From Dehalococcoidia bacterium (GTDB taxonomy: Bacteria; Chloroflexota; Dehalococcoidia; SM23-28-2; RBG-16-64-32), in assembly GCA_030690405.1 (NCBI GenBank), contig JAUYGU010000026.1, forward strand, positions 1 to 16,351: a stretch of 16,351 bases of DNA. Reading direction: 5' to 3'. Position 1 is the first letter of the stretch. The number at the start of each line of letters is the position of its first letter. The translations under genes were made by a program, and so were the position numbers. Shown piece by piece: positions 1 through 7,671 of this stretch. The notes under the pieces were generated by a model. It saw nothing but the letters and a program-made list of their open reading frames with translations, was not told the DNA's origin and did no database searches.

Positions 1-3
1 AGA

Positions 4-114
4 GCGTCTCGCCCGGAACAGAGAGTGGGCGATTAGCTCTCGCGCAAGGCGAGTCGCCTCCGGCGACTGTTGGCTAGCGCGTCTCGCCCGGAACAGAGAG
101 TGGGCGATTAGCTC
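4..114. repeat. Direct repeat (2 x 36 bp, 75-bp offset) including the tRNA 5' end
   Basis: Bases 4-39 and 79-114 are identical over 36 positions. The shared block starts GCGTCTCGCCCGGAACAG and ends with the first 13 bases of the tRNA-Val gene (GGGCGATTAGCTC). The 39 bases between the copies hold a perfect 7-bp hairpin, AGTCGCC/GGCGACT (52-58 with 62-68, loop TCC). Outer arms CGCGC/GCGCG (41-45 with 77-81) and GGGCGA/TCGCCC (27-32 with 84-89) also pair, so 27-89 can fold as one long imperfect stem. It may be a tandem duplication carrying a small palindromic element, or a tRNA remnant. The left edge is cut by the window. Confidence 0.85.
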
Positions 115-178
115 AGTTGGTTAGAGCGTCTCTCTTACACAGAGAAGGTCGGAGGTTCGAGTCCTCCATCGCCCACCA
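102..178 (+). tRNA. tRNA-Val (anticodon TAC), CCA encoded
   Basis: A complete cloverleaf can be drawn. The acceptor arms are GGGCGAT (102-108) and ATCGCCC (168-174). The D arm is GCTC/GAGC. The anticodon stem is TCTCT/AGAGA around the loop CTTACAC, which places TAC at 136-138 and reads valine GTN codons. The T arm is GGAGG/CCTCC with the loop TTCGAGT. The discriminator A175 is followed by a genome-encoded CCA (176-178). The first 13 bases also occur in the upstream repeat copy. The hemerythrin gene starts 35 bp downstream with no visible promoter, so the two may be co-transcribed. Confidence 0.97.
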
Positions 179-213
179 CTTGGTATCCACCACTCAGCGA
201 TTGGAGGCCGGCG

Positions 214-771
214 ATGACCGCGACTGAAGAGCTGATGACGGAGCACCGTGCCATCGAGCGCATGCTGGCCGTGCTGGAGGCCGCCGGCGGGCGGCTGGAG
301 GCGGGCGAGCGCGTGCGGACGGGCCTGTTCCGGGACGCCGTGGACTTCGTGAGGAACTTCGCCGACCGCTGCCACCACGGCAAGGAGGAGGACAACCTCT
401 TCCCCCGCCTGGAGGAGCTGGGGGTGCCGCGCGAAGGGGGACCGCTGGGCGTGATGCTGTTCGAGCACGACGAGGGGCGCGCGTTCATCGGGGCGATTGC
501 GGACGCCGTGGACGCCTACGAGCGCGGCGATGAGGCCGCGGGCCGCACGATAGCCCGCAACGCTGGCGGTTACGTGGGCCTGCTGAGGGGGCACATCCAG
601 AAGGAGGAGCGCGTCCTCTTTCCGATGGCGGACGAGGTGCTGAGCGCGGATGACCAGCGGTCGCTGGAGGAGAGCTTCGAGCGGATCGAGACGGAGGTCA
701 TGGGCGCGGGCGTGCACGAGCGCTACCACCAGATGCTGGACGAGCTGGAGCGCGAGATGGGCCTGGCTTAA
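214..771 (+). CDS. Hemerythrin HHE domain protein
   Basis: This is a 185-residue all-helical protein with the HHE cation-binding pattern. Candidate di-iron ligands are all present: H11 (EHR), H55 and E58/E59 (HHGKEEDNLFP), H85 (EHDEGR), and H127 with E131/E132 (HIQKEERVLFP). Such proteins bind a non-haem di-iron centre in the cytoplasm and act in O2, NO or iron sensing or storage; the exact role cannot be read from sequence. A C-terminal tail of about 40 residues (HERYHQMLDELERE) continues past the core bundle. GGAGG at 203-207 sits 6 bases before the ATG and supports the start. It is first in a tight plus-strand cluster with the next gene 28 bp downstream, and no promoter is evident between it and the tRNA. 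Confidence 0.93.
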   Translation: MTATEELMTEHRAIERMLAVLEAAGGRLEAGERVRTGLFRDAVDFVRNFADRCHHGKEEDNLFPRLEELGVPREGGPLGVMLFEHDEGRAFIGAIADAVDAYERGDEAAGRTIARNAGGYVGLLRGHIQKEERVLFPMADEVLSADDQRSLEESFERIETEVMGAGVHERYHQMLDELEREMGLA

Positions 772-799
772 CCGGCCGCGCCCGCGGAAGGAGTTCGAT

Positions 800-1780
800 A
801 TGGTCTCGGTCTACGGCGACATCCAGGCGAAAGACGAGTACACGCACCCGCTGGGCGCGGAGAAGCACTTCAACGAGAGCATGTACTTCAACTTCTTCGA
901 CCGGGGCCAGGGCCGTGGCGGCTTTTTGCGCGTCGGCAACCGCGCGAACGAGGGGTACGCGGAGGTCACGCTGTGCCTCTACCTGCCCGGCGGCGAGGTG
1001 ATGTTCAACTACAAGCGGCCCGAGATAACCGGCAACGATGCGTTTGACGCCGGCGGCATGAAGTTCGAAGTGCTGGAGCCGCTGGCCCGGCACCGCACGA
1101 CGTACGAGGGCTCGGCGGTGTTCCTCGCCGAGCCTGAGCAGATGACGGACCCCGGACAGGCGTTCAGCGAGAACCCCCACCGGCGGGTGAGCCTGGAGCT
1201 CGTTCACGAAGGCGTCGGCCCCGTCTTCGGGTCTGCCGGCCTCCAGCGCGAGGCGGTGGACCCGGAACGGGAGTTCGCGCGCGCCCACTACGAGCAGCAC
1301 ATGAGGGTGAGGGGGGCGCTTGCGATCGACGGCGAGAGCGTGGAGATCGACGGTCTGGGCCTGCGCGATCATTCCTGGGGGCCCCGCTACTGGCAGGCGC
1401 TCAAGTCATACCGCTGGCTGAACTGCACATTCGGGCCGGACTTCGGCTTCATGGTCTCCGAGATCTGTCCGCACGAGAGCGCGCCCATCCGGACCGGCGT
1501 GCTGGTGCGGGACGGCGTCCTGGAGCGGATCAACAGTGTGGAGATCGATACGGAATACGCGGCGGATTCCCACCACCACCGCCGCATATCGGCGCGGCTG
1601 GGCCTGGAGGGCGGCGGCCGCGTCCTTCTGGAGGGGGACGTCAAAGGGTACATCCCCCTGCGGAACCGGCGGGCGGGCATGGTCACGCACATCGGCGAGG
1701 GGATGACCGAATACCGCTGCGAAGGTCGCACCGGCCTGGGCATCTCCGAGTACCTGGAGCAGATCGATCCAGTAGGTTGA
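800..1780 (+). CDS. CrtC/AttH-like lipocalin-fold protein (DUF7064/7065 type)
   Basis: This is a 326-residue protein of mostly beta-strand character with no signal peptide. The hallmark is DHSWGPRYW at residues 190-198, a motif shared by DUF7064/7065-type proteins and the wider hydroxyneurosporene hydratase (CrtC)/AttH superfamily. CrtC adds water to a carotenoid double bond, and many relatives sit beside phosphotransferase-like genes. The start at ATG 800 is chosen because GGAAGGAG (786-793) lies 6 bases upstream; an open frame continues back to 650 but overlaps the hemerythrin gene. Its stop overlaps the start of the kinase gene, implying translational coupling. A hydratase or lipid-binding role is inferred and no substrate can be named. 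Confidence 0.8.
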   Translation: MVSVYGDIQAKDEYTHPLGAEKHFNESMYFNFFDRGQGRGGFLRVGNRANEGYAEVTLCLYLPGGEVMFNYKRPEITGNDAFDAGGMKFEVLEPLARHRTTYEGSAVFLAEPEQMTDPGQAFSENPHRRVSLELVHEGVGPVFGSAGLQREAVDPEREFARAHYEQHMRVRGALAIDGESVEIDGLGLRDHSWGPRYWQALKSYRWLNCTFGPDFGFMVSEICPHESAPIRTGVLVRDGVLERINSVEIDTEYAADSHHHRRISARLGLEGGGRVLLEGDVKGYIPLRNRRAGMVTHIGEGMTEYRCEGRTGLGISEYLEQIDPVG

Positions 1781-2784
1781 CGCCGGAGCAGCTCAGCGAA
1801 CGGCTTGCGGATTTCCTGAAGCGGTCGCACGGTGCCCGCTCCGTCCGCCTGGAGGGGTTGCGGCTGCTGACCGGCGGGGCCTCCCGCCAGACGTGGTCGT
1901 TCGACGCGGCGATCGAGAACGCGCGGGGCCAGGTGACGACGTTGCCCCTGGTGCTGCGGAGCGACCCGCGTCGCGGCCCGAACTTCATGCCGCGCGAGCT
2001 CGAGTACCGCCTGCTTGAGGCGGCGGGCGCGGCGGGCGTGCCCGTGCCCGGCGTGCACCTCATGGGCGACGACTCCCTGGGGGTGCCGTTCTTTCTGATG
2101 GAGCGCGTGGAGGGGGAAACGATCCCCCGCCGTCTCCTGCGCGACGAAGTCTACGCCGAGGCCCGCCGGGTGATGACCGGCCAGCTCGCCGCCATACTGG
2201 CGAAGGTCCACCGCGCGCCTGTAGTGGAGGGGCTGCCTGCGCCGGCGGAGGGGCGGTCGCCTGCCGAGGAGGAGGTCGCGCGGTTCGAGCAGACGTACCG
2301 GGCGATCGCGCCGGAGCCGCACCCGGCGTTCGAGCTGGCTTTCCGCTGGCTGCGGCAGAACCTGCCGCGGACGCCGGAGCGTACTCTCGTCCACGGCGAC
2401 TACCGGATCGGTAACGTCATCTTTGGCCCGGAGGGCGCGCGGGCGGTGCTGGACTGGGAGCTGGCGCACGTGGGCGACCCGATGGAGGACCTGGGCTGGA
2501 TATGCGTCCGCTCGTGGCGGTTCGGGAACGATGACCTGCCGGTGGGCGGTATCGGCTCCCGGGAGGAGTTCTGGCGCGCCTACGAGGAGGCCGACGGCTT
2601 CGCGGTCGACGCCGGGCGTGTGCGCTTCTGGGAGCTGTTCGGGAACCTGCGCTGGGGCGTCATCTGCATCAGCCAGGCGAGGACGTACCTGGAGGGGCTG
2701 AGCGCGAGCGTGGAGCTGGCCAGCATCGGGAGGCGGACGGCGGAGACGGAGTGGGAGCTGCTGAACCTGATGGAGGGGGGCTGA
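1777..2784 (+). CDS. APH-fold phosphotransferase (ACAD10/LvaA-like kinase)
   Basis: This 335-residue protein has a complete aminoglycoside-phosphotransferase/choline-kinase fold. The catalytic loop is H206-G-D208-Y-R-I-G-N213, with D208 the catalytic base and N213 a Mg ligand. The metal-binding DWE motif is D226-W-E228, followed by HVGDPMEDLGW, typical of the ACAD10/11 N-terminal kinase subfamily. Relatives phosphorylate the hydroxyl of hydroxyacyl-CoA; LvaA acts on 4-hydroxyvaleryl-CoA. The start is TTG at 1777, overlapping the upstream TGA (TTGA), with no strong Shine-Dalgarno, so it probably depends on coupling. A DUF6285 gene overlaps its stop by one base, matching the LvaA-LvaB arrangement. 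Antibiotic resistance is unlikely for this subfamily. Confidence 0.9.
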   Translation: MTPEQLSERLADFLKRSHGARSVRLEGLRLLTGGASRQTWSFDAAIENARGQVTTLPLVLRSDPRRGPNFMPRELEYRLLEAAGAAGVPVPGVHLMGDDSLGVPFFLMERVEGETIPRRLLRDEVYAEARRVMTGQLAAILAKVHRAPVVEGLPAPAEGRSPAEEEVARFEQTYRAIAPEPHPAFELAFRWLRQNLPRTPERTLVHGDYRIGNVIFGPEGARAVLDWELAHVGDPMEDLGWICVRSWRFGNDDLPVGGIGSREEFWRAYEEADGFAVDAGRVRFWELFGNLRWGVICISQARTYLEGLSASVELASIGRRTAETEWELLNLMEGG

Positions 2785-3206
2785 TGCAGGACCGGCCGAG
2801 CTACGATGAGCTCCTGGGCGCCGTCGAGCGGTTCCTGGAGCAGGAGATCATGCCGAACGTGGAAGGGTCGCGGCGATTCCACGCCCGCGTCGCGGCCAAC
2901 GTCCTTGGGATCGTGCGACGGGAGCTTGAGCGGGAGGAAGAGCAGCTCGCCGCCGAGTGGTCCGGCCTCTGCGAGCTGCTGGGCCCGGCGGAGCGCCCGG
3001 CGGCCCGGCCGGCGCTGAGGGAGGCGATCAAGATTCGTACGGGGGAGCTGTGCGAGCGCATCCAGCGCGGGGACGCGGACAGGGGCGGCTTCCGGGAGGC
3101 GGTGCTGGGGCACGTACGGCGCACCGTGCGCGAGAAGCTGCTGGTGACGAACCCGGGCTGGCTTGGCGCCACAGAAGGCGGAGGTGAGGCCTCCTCAGAC
3201 GGCTAG
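2784..3206 (+). CDS. DUF6285 protein (LvaB-like partner of the kinase)
   Basis: This is a 140-residue soluble, helical, charged protein. The N-terminal segment (DELLGAVERFLEQEIMPNVEG, then FHARVAANVLGIVRREL) is the pattern of DUF6285 proteins, which are normally encoded next to APH-fold kinases. LvaB, the small protein needed by LvaA in levulinate catabolism, is of this type as far as I recall. ATG 2784 shares its A with the kinase stop TGA (2782-2784), and GGAGGGGGG (2772-2780) provides the ribosome site, so the two are translationally coupled and probably work as a complex. The C-terminal 20 residues are Gly/Ser rich and likely disordered. It converges on the Yip1 gene, and the two stops share the bases CTAG. 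Confidence 0.85.
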   Translation: MQDRPSYDELLGAVERFLEQEIMPNVEGSRRFHARVAANVLGIVRRELEREEEQLAAEWSGLCELLGPAERPAARPALREAIKIRTGELCERIQRGDADRGGFREAVLGHVRRTVREKLLVTNPGWLGATEGGGEASSDG

Positions 3207-3730
3207 ACGACGATGGCGGCGAGCGCCCAGACCAGGAGCATGGGCAGCCAGCCGGCCAGGGCGACCAGGATGGCTGGCCGGACCTCCTCCAGATCGAGTG
3301 CGGGCCTCACCGCGAAGCCGATGGTGATGAGCGTCCAGGCGTGCACGGCGAGGCCGACGAGAAAGCCGATCGTAGGCAGGAAGGTGAAGGCAAGGAACAG
3401 CCGCGGCGTGCTGGCGAATCCGAGCCCACGCAGGGTGGCGCGCCAGGTCGTCTCGGTGCGGGGCACGCCGAACTTCCTCGTGGCGACCCAGTAGGCGGAG
3501 AGGGCGCCGAGGCCCCAGCCGAGGAGGGCGGCGAGAAAGCCCAGCACGAGCCCCGTGAGGCCGCCGCGCAAGAAGCCAACGCCGGCCGCCGCTGACGAGA
3601 CGACCACCACCAGCGCCGCCTGGGTCCAGACCGATGACGCCAGAGCCGCTTCCTCGTACGTTTCCGGCTCCAGGAGCGCGGCACCCAGCATCCGGTCCAA
3701 GATTGTCCGTCTGCTTGCGGATGCGATCAC
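3203..3730 (-). CDS. Yip1-family integral membrane protein
   Basis: This 175-residue protein has about five hydrophobic segments after a short cytoplasmic N-terminus (MLGAALLEPETYEE, typical of bacterial Yip1-domain proteins). Bacterial members have no established biochemical role. The start is GTG at 3730, supported by GGAGGG (minus strand, 3739-3744) 8 bases upstream; an internal ATG near 3689 is possible because the family motif begins there. The C-terminus ends within the CTAG shared with the convergent DUF6285 gene, leaving no room for a separate terminator. It lies downstream of the antiporter gene on the same strand, with a 92-bp gap that contains a possible promoter of its own. Confidence 0.8.
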   Translation of the reverse strand: MIASASRRTILDRMLGAALLEPETYEEAALASSVWTQAALVVVVSSAAAGVGFLRGGLTGLVLGFLAALLGWGLGALSAYWVATRKFGVPRTETTWRATLRGLGFASTPRLFLAFTFLPTIGFLVGLAVHAWTLITIGFAVRPALDLEEVRPAILVALAGWLPMLLVWALAAIVV

Positions 3731-3752
3731 TCAGGGGTCCCTCCGTGGTGGG

Positions 3753-3782
3753 AATCTATCGACATAATCTGTTTGTCAACAG
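3753..3782 (-). promoter_or_regulatory. Possible promoter and overlapping palindrome for the Yip1 gene
   Basis: On the minus strand TTGACA (3774-3779) is followed after 15 bases by TAGATT (3753-3758). The spacer is short, so strength is doubtful. A palindrome CTGTT-TGTC-AACAG (3769-3782) covers the -35 box and could be an operator. The rest of the 3731-3822 gap shows nothing further. Confidence 0.35.
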
Positions 3783-3822
3783 TACAGACGCCGCAGGGGG
3801 CCGCAATGCTACACACGATCGC

Positions 3823-5076
3823 TCAAGGGGGTGCTCTTTCCGGCGGGTCCGGGTCGTCCGGTGGGCGCTGCGATGCGGTCTCGCGTGTCGCCTGCCACAG
3901 GTTGGGGAGGAACGGGAGGTCTCGCACGAACATGCCCAGCGCCAGGAGCAGGTAGAAGGTGCCGTATCCCAGCCGTATCTTCGTGTCGAAGAAGAAGAGC
4001 TGGGTGGTGAAGAGGACGGCCAGGAGGATCGCTTCCCAGAACGCCATGCTCAGGCTGACGAAGATGGCGATCGCGAACAGGGACTGGGCGGCGGTGAGGT
4101 AGACCTCTTCCGCCTGGCGGGAGTCGAAGTGGAGGGGCGAAAGCGTGCCGCCCGAGATCGAGTAGGCGAGGGGGAGGCTGCCGATGAGGAGCGTCCACTG
4201 GTTGACCTTGGAAGCGATGAGGATGGTCATGGCGGCACCGTGGCGGCCGCGCGCGGCCATCATGCCCGCCAGGATGAACTCCGGTGATTCAGATGCCAGC
4301 GGCGCCAGCCACTGGACGAGGATGAACTCGTTGATGTCGAACTGCTTGCCGGTATCGACCAGCCCCTCGGCGAACGGCGCGGCGGAGGCGAAGATGACGA
4401 TAGCGGCGTAGACGAACATCGCGATTACGGCCAGGCGTCGCGTCAGCGCCGGCAGCGCGCCGATGGCCGCCGCCGGCCCGACGAACTCCTCGACGTGACG
4501 CGACGGCATCCGCGACGAGAGATAGAGGTAGGCGCCGAAGATGGAGAACATCACGCCCGTATCGATCAGCGACAGGTGGCCGCGGATGGGGATCGAGAAG
4601 CTGTAAAGGGTGGCCGCGGCCAGGAAGACGATGCCGAGCGCGTTGGAGCGCTCCACGGGCATGGAGCGGAAGCGGGTGCGGGAGAAGAAGATGAGGAAGA
4701 TGACCGGCCAGGCCATGCCGACCAGAAGCCGGTTGGCGCCTGTCATGTTGGCGATGGCGAGGTGGGCGCTGTCCGGGTTGGTGGGCGCGGTCCAGGCGAA
4801 GTAGAGGTCGACGGCATACTCCGGCAGGACGGCGATCAGGGCGAGGACGACAAGGGCCAGGGTGGCGGAGACCTCCGTCTCGGCGACCTCGGAGGCCCAG
4901 GTGAGGAGGGTGGCGGCCGAGGCGATGGCGAGGCCGAAGAGGACGGCCTGGCCGACGCTGCCCAGGTCGACCTGCGCGAGGTCCGTGACCCAGAGCAGGC
5001 GGATGACAGGTGCAGGCAGGGCGCCAAGAATCGCCAGGGCGATGATCGTCCAGTGGCGGACGGGGGTCGGGCTCAT
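3823..5076 (-). CDS. Calcium/cation antiporter (CaCA family, sodium/calcium exchanger-like)
   Basis: This is a 417-residue polytopic inner-membrane protein with about ten transmembrane segments and two inverted alpha repeats. Repeat 1 holds [19 protein letters not shown] and [14 protein letters not shown] (about residues 62-95), then [11 protein letters not shown]. Repeat 2 holds [20 protein letters not shown] and [12 protein letters not shown]. The paired acidic residues in these repeats form the ion site in CaCA exchangers, which extrude Ca2+ or a similar cation against Na+ or H+; the ion here is not predictable. ATG 5076 is preferred over ATG 5151: the 25-residue extension is polar and unlike the family, and an extended -10 promoter lies inside it. 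Neither start has a good Shine-Dalgarno. It is divergent from the mutase gene. Confidence 0.88.
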   Translation of the reverse strand: MSPTPVRHWTIIALAILGALPAPVIRLLWVTDLAQVDLGSVGQAVLFGLAIASAATLLTWASEVAETEVSATLALVVLALIAVLPEYAVDLYFAWTAPTNPDSAHLAIANMTGANRLLVGMAWPVIFLIFFSRTRFRSMPVERSNALGIVFLAAATLYSFSIPIRGHLSLIDTGVMFSIFGAYLYLSSRMPSRHVEEFVGPAAAIGALPALTRRLAVIAMFVYAAIVIFASAAPFAEGLVDTGKQFDINEFILVQWLAPLASESPEFILAGMMAARGRHGAAMTILIASKVNQWTLLIGSLPLAYSISGGTLSPLHFDSRQAEEVYLTAAQSLFAIAIFVSLSMAFWEAILLAVLFTTQLFFFDTKIRLGYGTFYLLLALGMFVRDLPFLPNLWQATRETASQRPPDDPDPPERAPP

Positions 5077-5141
5077 CTGCGGGGAGGATGAGCTGTGCGT
5101 CGTGGCGCGGGCGTCTGGCGGGGCGGCATGGCTCGCGGCCC

Positions 5142-5150
5142 AGTATAGCA
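5142..5150 (-). promoter_or_regulatory. Extended -10 promoter element for the antiporter gene
   Basis: The minus strand reads TGCTATACT, a TGn extended -10 joined to TATACT, with no recognisable -35. Transcription would start near 5135 and give a leader of about 60 bases before ATG 5076. It lies back to back with the mutase promoter. Confidence 0.5.
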
Positions 5151-5180
5151 TCGCCTATTGCGGGTATACAGCACGCTTCG

Positions 5181-5210
5181 TTGACACCTCCTTTTGCACC
5201 GCGATACACT
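5181..5210 (+). promoter_or_regulatory. Sigma-70-type promoter of the mutase gene
   Basis: A perfect -35 TTGACA (5181-5186) and TACACT -10 (5205-5210) are separated by 18 bases. The predicted start near 5217 leaves only about 12 bases before ATG 5229, just enough for the GAGG ribosome site at 5220-5223. Confidence 0.75.
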
Positions 5211-5228
5211 CAGTCCCACGAGGAAGCC

Positions 5229-6899
5229 ATGGCCCAGAACAACCATCACAGCGGCTCCAAGAAGCAGTGGCTGGACGATACCTACGCCCGCTCCGTGGAG
5301 CGCGTCCCGGAGCGGGACTACCCGTTCGAGGCGTCTGACGGGCACGCCGTAGACCCGGTGTACGCGCCCGCTGACCAGGAGGGCTGGGACTTCCTGGAGA
5401 AGCTGGGCTTTCCCGGGGAGTACCCGTACACGCGCGGGGTCCAGCCGACGATGTACCGCGGCCGCCTGTGGACGATGCGGCAGTACGCCGGCTTCGGCGA
5501 TGCGGAGGAGTCCAACCGGCGCTACCGCTACCTGCTGGAGCATGGCCAGACCGGCCTCTCCGTGGCGTTCGACCTGCCGACGCAGATCGGGTACGACTCC
5601 GACCACCCGATGGCGCTGGCGGAGGTGGGGAAGGTCGGCGTGGCGATCTCATCCCTGGCGGACATGGAGCTCCTGTTCAAGGAGATCCCGCTGGAGAAGG
5701 TCACCACCTCGATGACGATAAACGCTACGGCCGCCATCCTCCTCGCCTTCTACGTGGCGGTGGCGAAGAAGCAGGGCGCCGACCTGTCGGTGATCGGCGG
5801 CACCACCCAGCACGACATCCTGAAGGAGTACATCGCCCGCGGCACCTACATCTTCCCGCCGGAAGGCTCCATGCGGCTGATCACGGACGTGATCGCCTGG
5901 TGCAAGGACAACCTGCCCCAGTGGAACACGATCAGCATAAGCGGCTATCACATGCGGGAGGCCGGCTGCACGGCGACGCAGGAGCTGGCGTTCACGTTCG
6001 CCAACGCCATATCGTACGTGCAGGCCGCTCTGGACGCGGGGCTCCAGTTCGACGAATTCGCGCCCAGGCTATCGTTCTTCTTCGCTTCCTACTCGGACCT
6101 GCTGGAGGAGGTCGCCAAATTCCGGGCCGCCCGCCGGATGTGGGCGCGCATCGCCAGGGAGCGGTTCGGGGCGAAGGACCCTCGCTCGATGATGCTTCGC
6201 TTCCACACGCAGACCGGCGGCGCCACGCTGACCGCCCAGCAGGTGGAGAACAACATCGTGCGCACGGCGATTCAAGCGCTGGCCGCTGTCCTGGGCGGCA
6301 CGCAGTCGCTGCACACGAACTCGATGGACGAGGCGCTGACGCTGCCCACCGAGAAGGCGGTCCAGATCGCCCTGCGGACGCAGCAGATCATCGCCCACGA
6401 GAGCGGCGTAGCGGACGTGATCGACCCGCTGGCGGGGTCGCACTACGTGGAGAGCCTGACCGACCGCGTCGAGGAGGAGGCGTTCAAGTACATCGAGCAG
6501 ATCGACGCGCTGGGTGGGGCGCTGAGGGCGATCGAGCTGGGTTTCCAGCAGCGCGAGATACAGGAGAACTCCTATCGTATCCAGATGCAGGTCGACCGGC
6601 GGCAGCGGACCGTCGTCGGCGTCAACGAGTTCACCACCGACGAGGAGGCGCGGCCGGAGATCCTGCGGGTGCGCGAGGAGGTCTTCCGGCGCCAGATGGA
6701 GCGGCTGCAACGCGTCCGCTCCGAGCGGGACAGCGGCCGGGCGGAGCAGATGCTGAAGCGTCTGGACGAGGCGGCCCGGTCCGACGCCAACCTGGTGCCG
6801 GTGTTCATCGAGTGCGTGGAGAGCTACGTCACCATCGGCGAGATCTGCGACGTGCTGCGCGGCGTGTTCGGCGAGCAGCGCGAGTCGGTCGTGATCTGA
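5229..6899 (+). CDS. mcmA1: Methylmalonyl-CoA mutase, large (catalytic) subunit
   Basis: This is a 556-residue acyl-CoA mutase large subunit. It forms the TIM barrel that binds acyl-CoA and, with a separate B12 subunit, converts (R)-methylmalonyl-CoA to succinyl-CoA by a radical 1,2-shift. Y86 (MRQYAGF) matches methylmalonyl-CoA mutase Tyr89, R204 (YIARGTY) matches Arg207, and H241 (SGYHMREAG) matches His244. Isobutyryl- and 2-hydroxyisobutyryl-CoA mutases carry Phe or Ile and Gln at the first two sites, so a carboxylated substrate is favoured. The length is right for the split form without a fused B12 domain. ATG 5229 is chosen because it follows GAGG and the promoter. The B12 subunit, epimerase and MeaB lie downstream. 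Ethylmalonyl-CoA mutase is an alternative. Confidence 0.95.
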   Translation: MAQNNHHSGSKKQWLDDTYARSVERVPERDYPFEASDGHAVDPVYAPADQEGWDFLEKLGFPGEYPYTRGVQPTMYRGRLWTMRQYAGFGDAEESNRRYRYLLEHGQTGLSVAFDLPTQIGYDSDHPMALAEVGKVGVAISSLADMELLFKEIPLEKVTTSMTINATAAILLAFYVAVAKKQGADLSVIGGTTQHDILKEYIARGTYIFPPEGSMRLITDVIAWCKDNLPQWNTISISGYHMREAGCTATQELAFTFANAISYVQAALDAGLQFDEFAPRLSFFFASYSDLLEEVAKFRAARRMWARIARERFGAKDPRSMMLRFHTQTGGATLTAQQVENNIVRTAIQALAAVLGGTQSLHTNSMDEALTLPTEKAVQIALRTQQIIAHESGVADVIDPLAGSHYVESLTDRVEEEAFKYIEQIDALGGALRAIELGFQQREIQENSYRIQMQVDRRQRTVVGVNEFTTDEEARPEILRVREEVFRRQMERLQRVRSERDSGRAEQMLKRLDEAARSDANLVPVFIECVESYVTIGEICDVLRGVFGEQRESVVI

Positions 6900-6914
6900 G
6901 ACCTAACTTCTACC

Positions 6915-6921
6915 GAGGAGG
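6915..6921 (+). promoter_or_regulatory. Strong ribosome binding site fixing a TTG start
   Basis: GAGGAGG lies 6 bases before TTG 6928. It is the only good start signal for the HsdR-N gene and makes the non-ATG start credible. Confidence 0.8.
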
Positions 6922-6927
6922 TTCAAG

Positions 6928-7671
6928 TTGGCTACAAGACAAGAGACAGCTAAAGGCCGCATTAGAGAGGCCCTTCGAAACCTGTGGGACAGGCTGGATA
7001 GGGCAAGGCAACAAAACATAGCCGAGGCAGACACCAGCACCGTAGTCTTGGGTATGCTGGGAGACATTCTCGGCTATGACAAGGTATTCGAAGCCACTGG
7101 TGAATACAAGGTCAGGGGTCAGTACGCTGACTACGCAGTCAAGCTGGACGGCAAAGTCAAGTTCTTCGTAGAAGTGAAAGCCATCGGCATAGCCCTGAAC
7201 CCAAACCATCTCCGTCAGGTGACAACGTATGCCGTGAACGAAGGGGTGGACTGGGTAGTGCTGACCAATGGGTGCGTCTGGCAGCTTTACCACATTGATT
7301 TCGACAAACCAATCAACGTCGAGAACGTGTTCGAGGTCGACCTGACCGCCAAGGACTGGGCCAAGTGTGCCGACATGCTATACCTGCTTAGCAGGCAGGC
7401 TATGCTGAAGGATGAGATCGGCAAGTACTGGGCTGACAAGGTAGCACTGAGCGCTCCGAACTTGGTAAGAGCATTGCTAAGCGAGGATGTCCTGACCCAG
7501 ATAAGGCGTGAGTTCAAACAGCTCACGGGATACCGTTTGGACCCAAACGATATCGGCAAACTCCTTCTCGCACAAGTGATCAGACCGGAGCTCGCTCAGA
7601 CTGCGGCTCTAGGAAGAGTGGCATCCAGAGCCAAGAGAGCCGTGCGCAAGACGTCTGCCGACAGTGGTTAG
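6928..7671 (+). CDS. Orphan HsdR N-terminal (PD-(D/E)XK) nuclease-like protein
   Basis: This 247-residue protein resembles the N-terminal endonuclease domain of type I restriction R subunits. Visible catalytic elements are D68 (YADYAV), E82-V-K84 (FFVEVKA) and the QxxxY motif Q97-VTT-Y101 that follows the core in HsdR proteins. There is no helicase domain, and no hsdM or hsdS gene is nearby, so it is a stand-alone member rather than a working type I system. The start is TTG 6928 with an excellent ribosome site. Base composition drops: 31 G+C of 60 at 7081-7140 against 42 of 60 at 6181-6240 in the mutase. It sits 28 bp after the mutase stop, so it looks like an acquired insertion in the module. 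Its function is unknown; DNA binding or cleavage is inferred. Confidence 0.82.
   Translation: MATRQETAKGRIREALRNLWDRLDRARQQNIAEADTSTVVLGMLGDILGYDKVFEATGEYKVRGQYADYAVKLDGKVKFFVEVKAIGIALNPNHLRQVTTYAVNEGVDWVVLTNGCVWQLYHIDFDKPINVENVFEVDLTAKDWAKCADMLYLLSRQAMLKDEIGKYWADKVALSAPNLVRALLSEDVLTQIRREFKQLTGYRLDPNDIGKLLLAQVIRPELAQTAALGRVASRAKRAVRKTSADSG

Noticed and set aside
1..100. A second intact tRNA gene or a CRISPR array from the repeated 36-bp block
   Set aside because: The first copy lacks anticodon and T arms, and two copies with one structured spacer do not make an array.
1387..2469. 360-residue minus-strand frame across the CrtC-like and kinase genes
   Set aside because: It crosses the boundary of two real genes and shows only Arg/Pro/Gln-rich sequence.
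4495..5091. 198-residue plus-strand frame over the antiporter
   Set aside because: Glu/Gly/Asp-rich reverse image of membrane helices; the minus-strand CaCA repeats are unmistakable.
5100..5228. Cobalamin riboswitch ahead of the mutase
   Set aside because: The leader predicted from the promoter is only about 12 bases, and no B12-box-like sequence was seen.
5468..7021. 517-residue plus-strand frame running from the mutase into the next gene
   Set aside because: Gly/Arg/Ala-rich out-of-frame translation of the mutase; no motif and no ribosome site.
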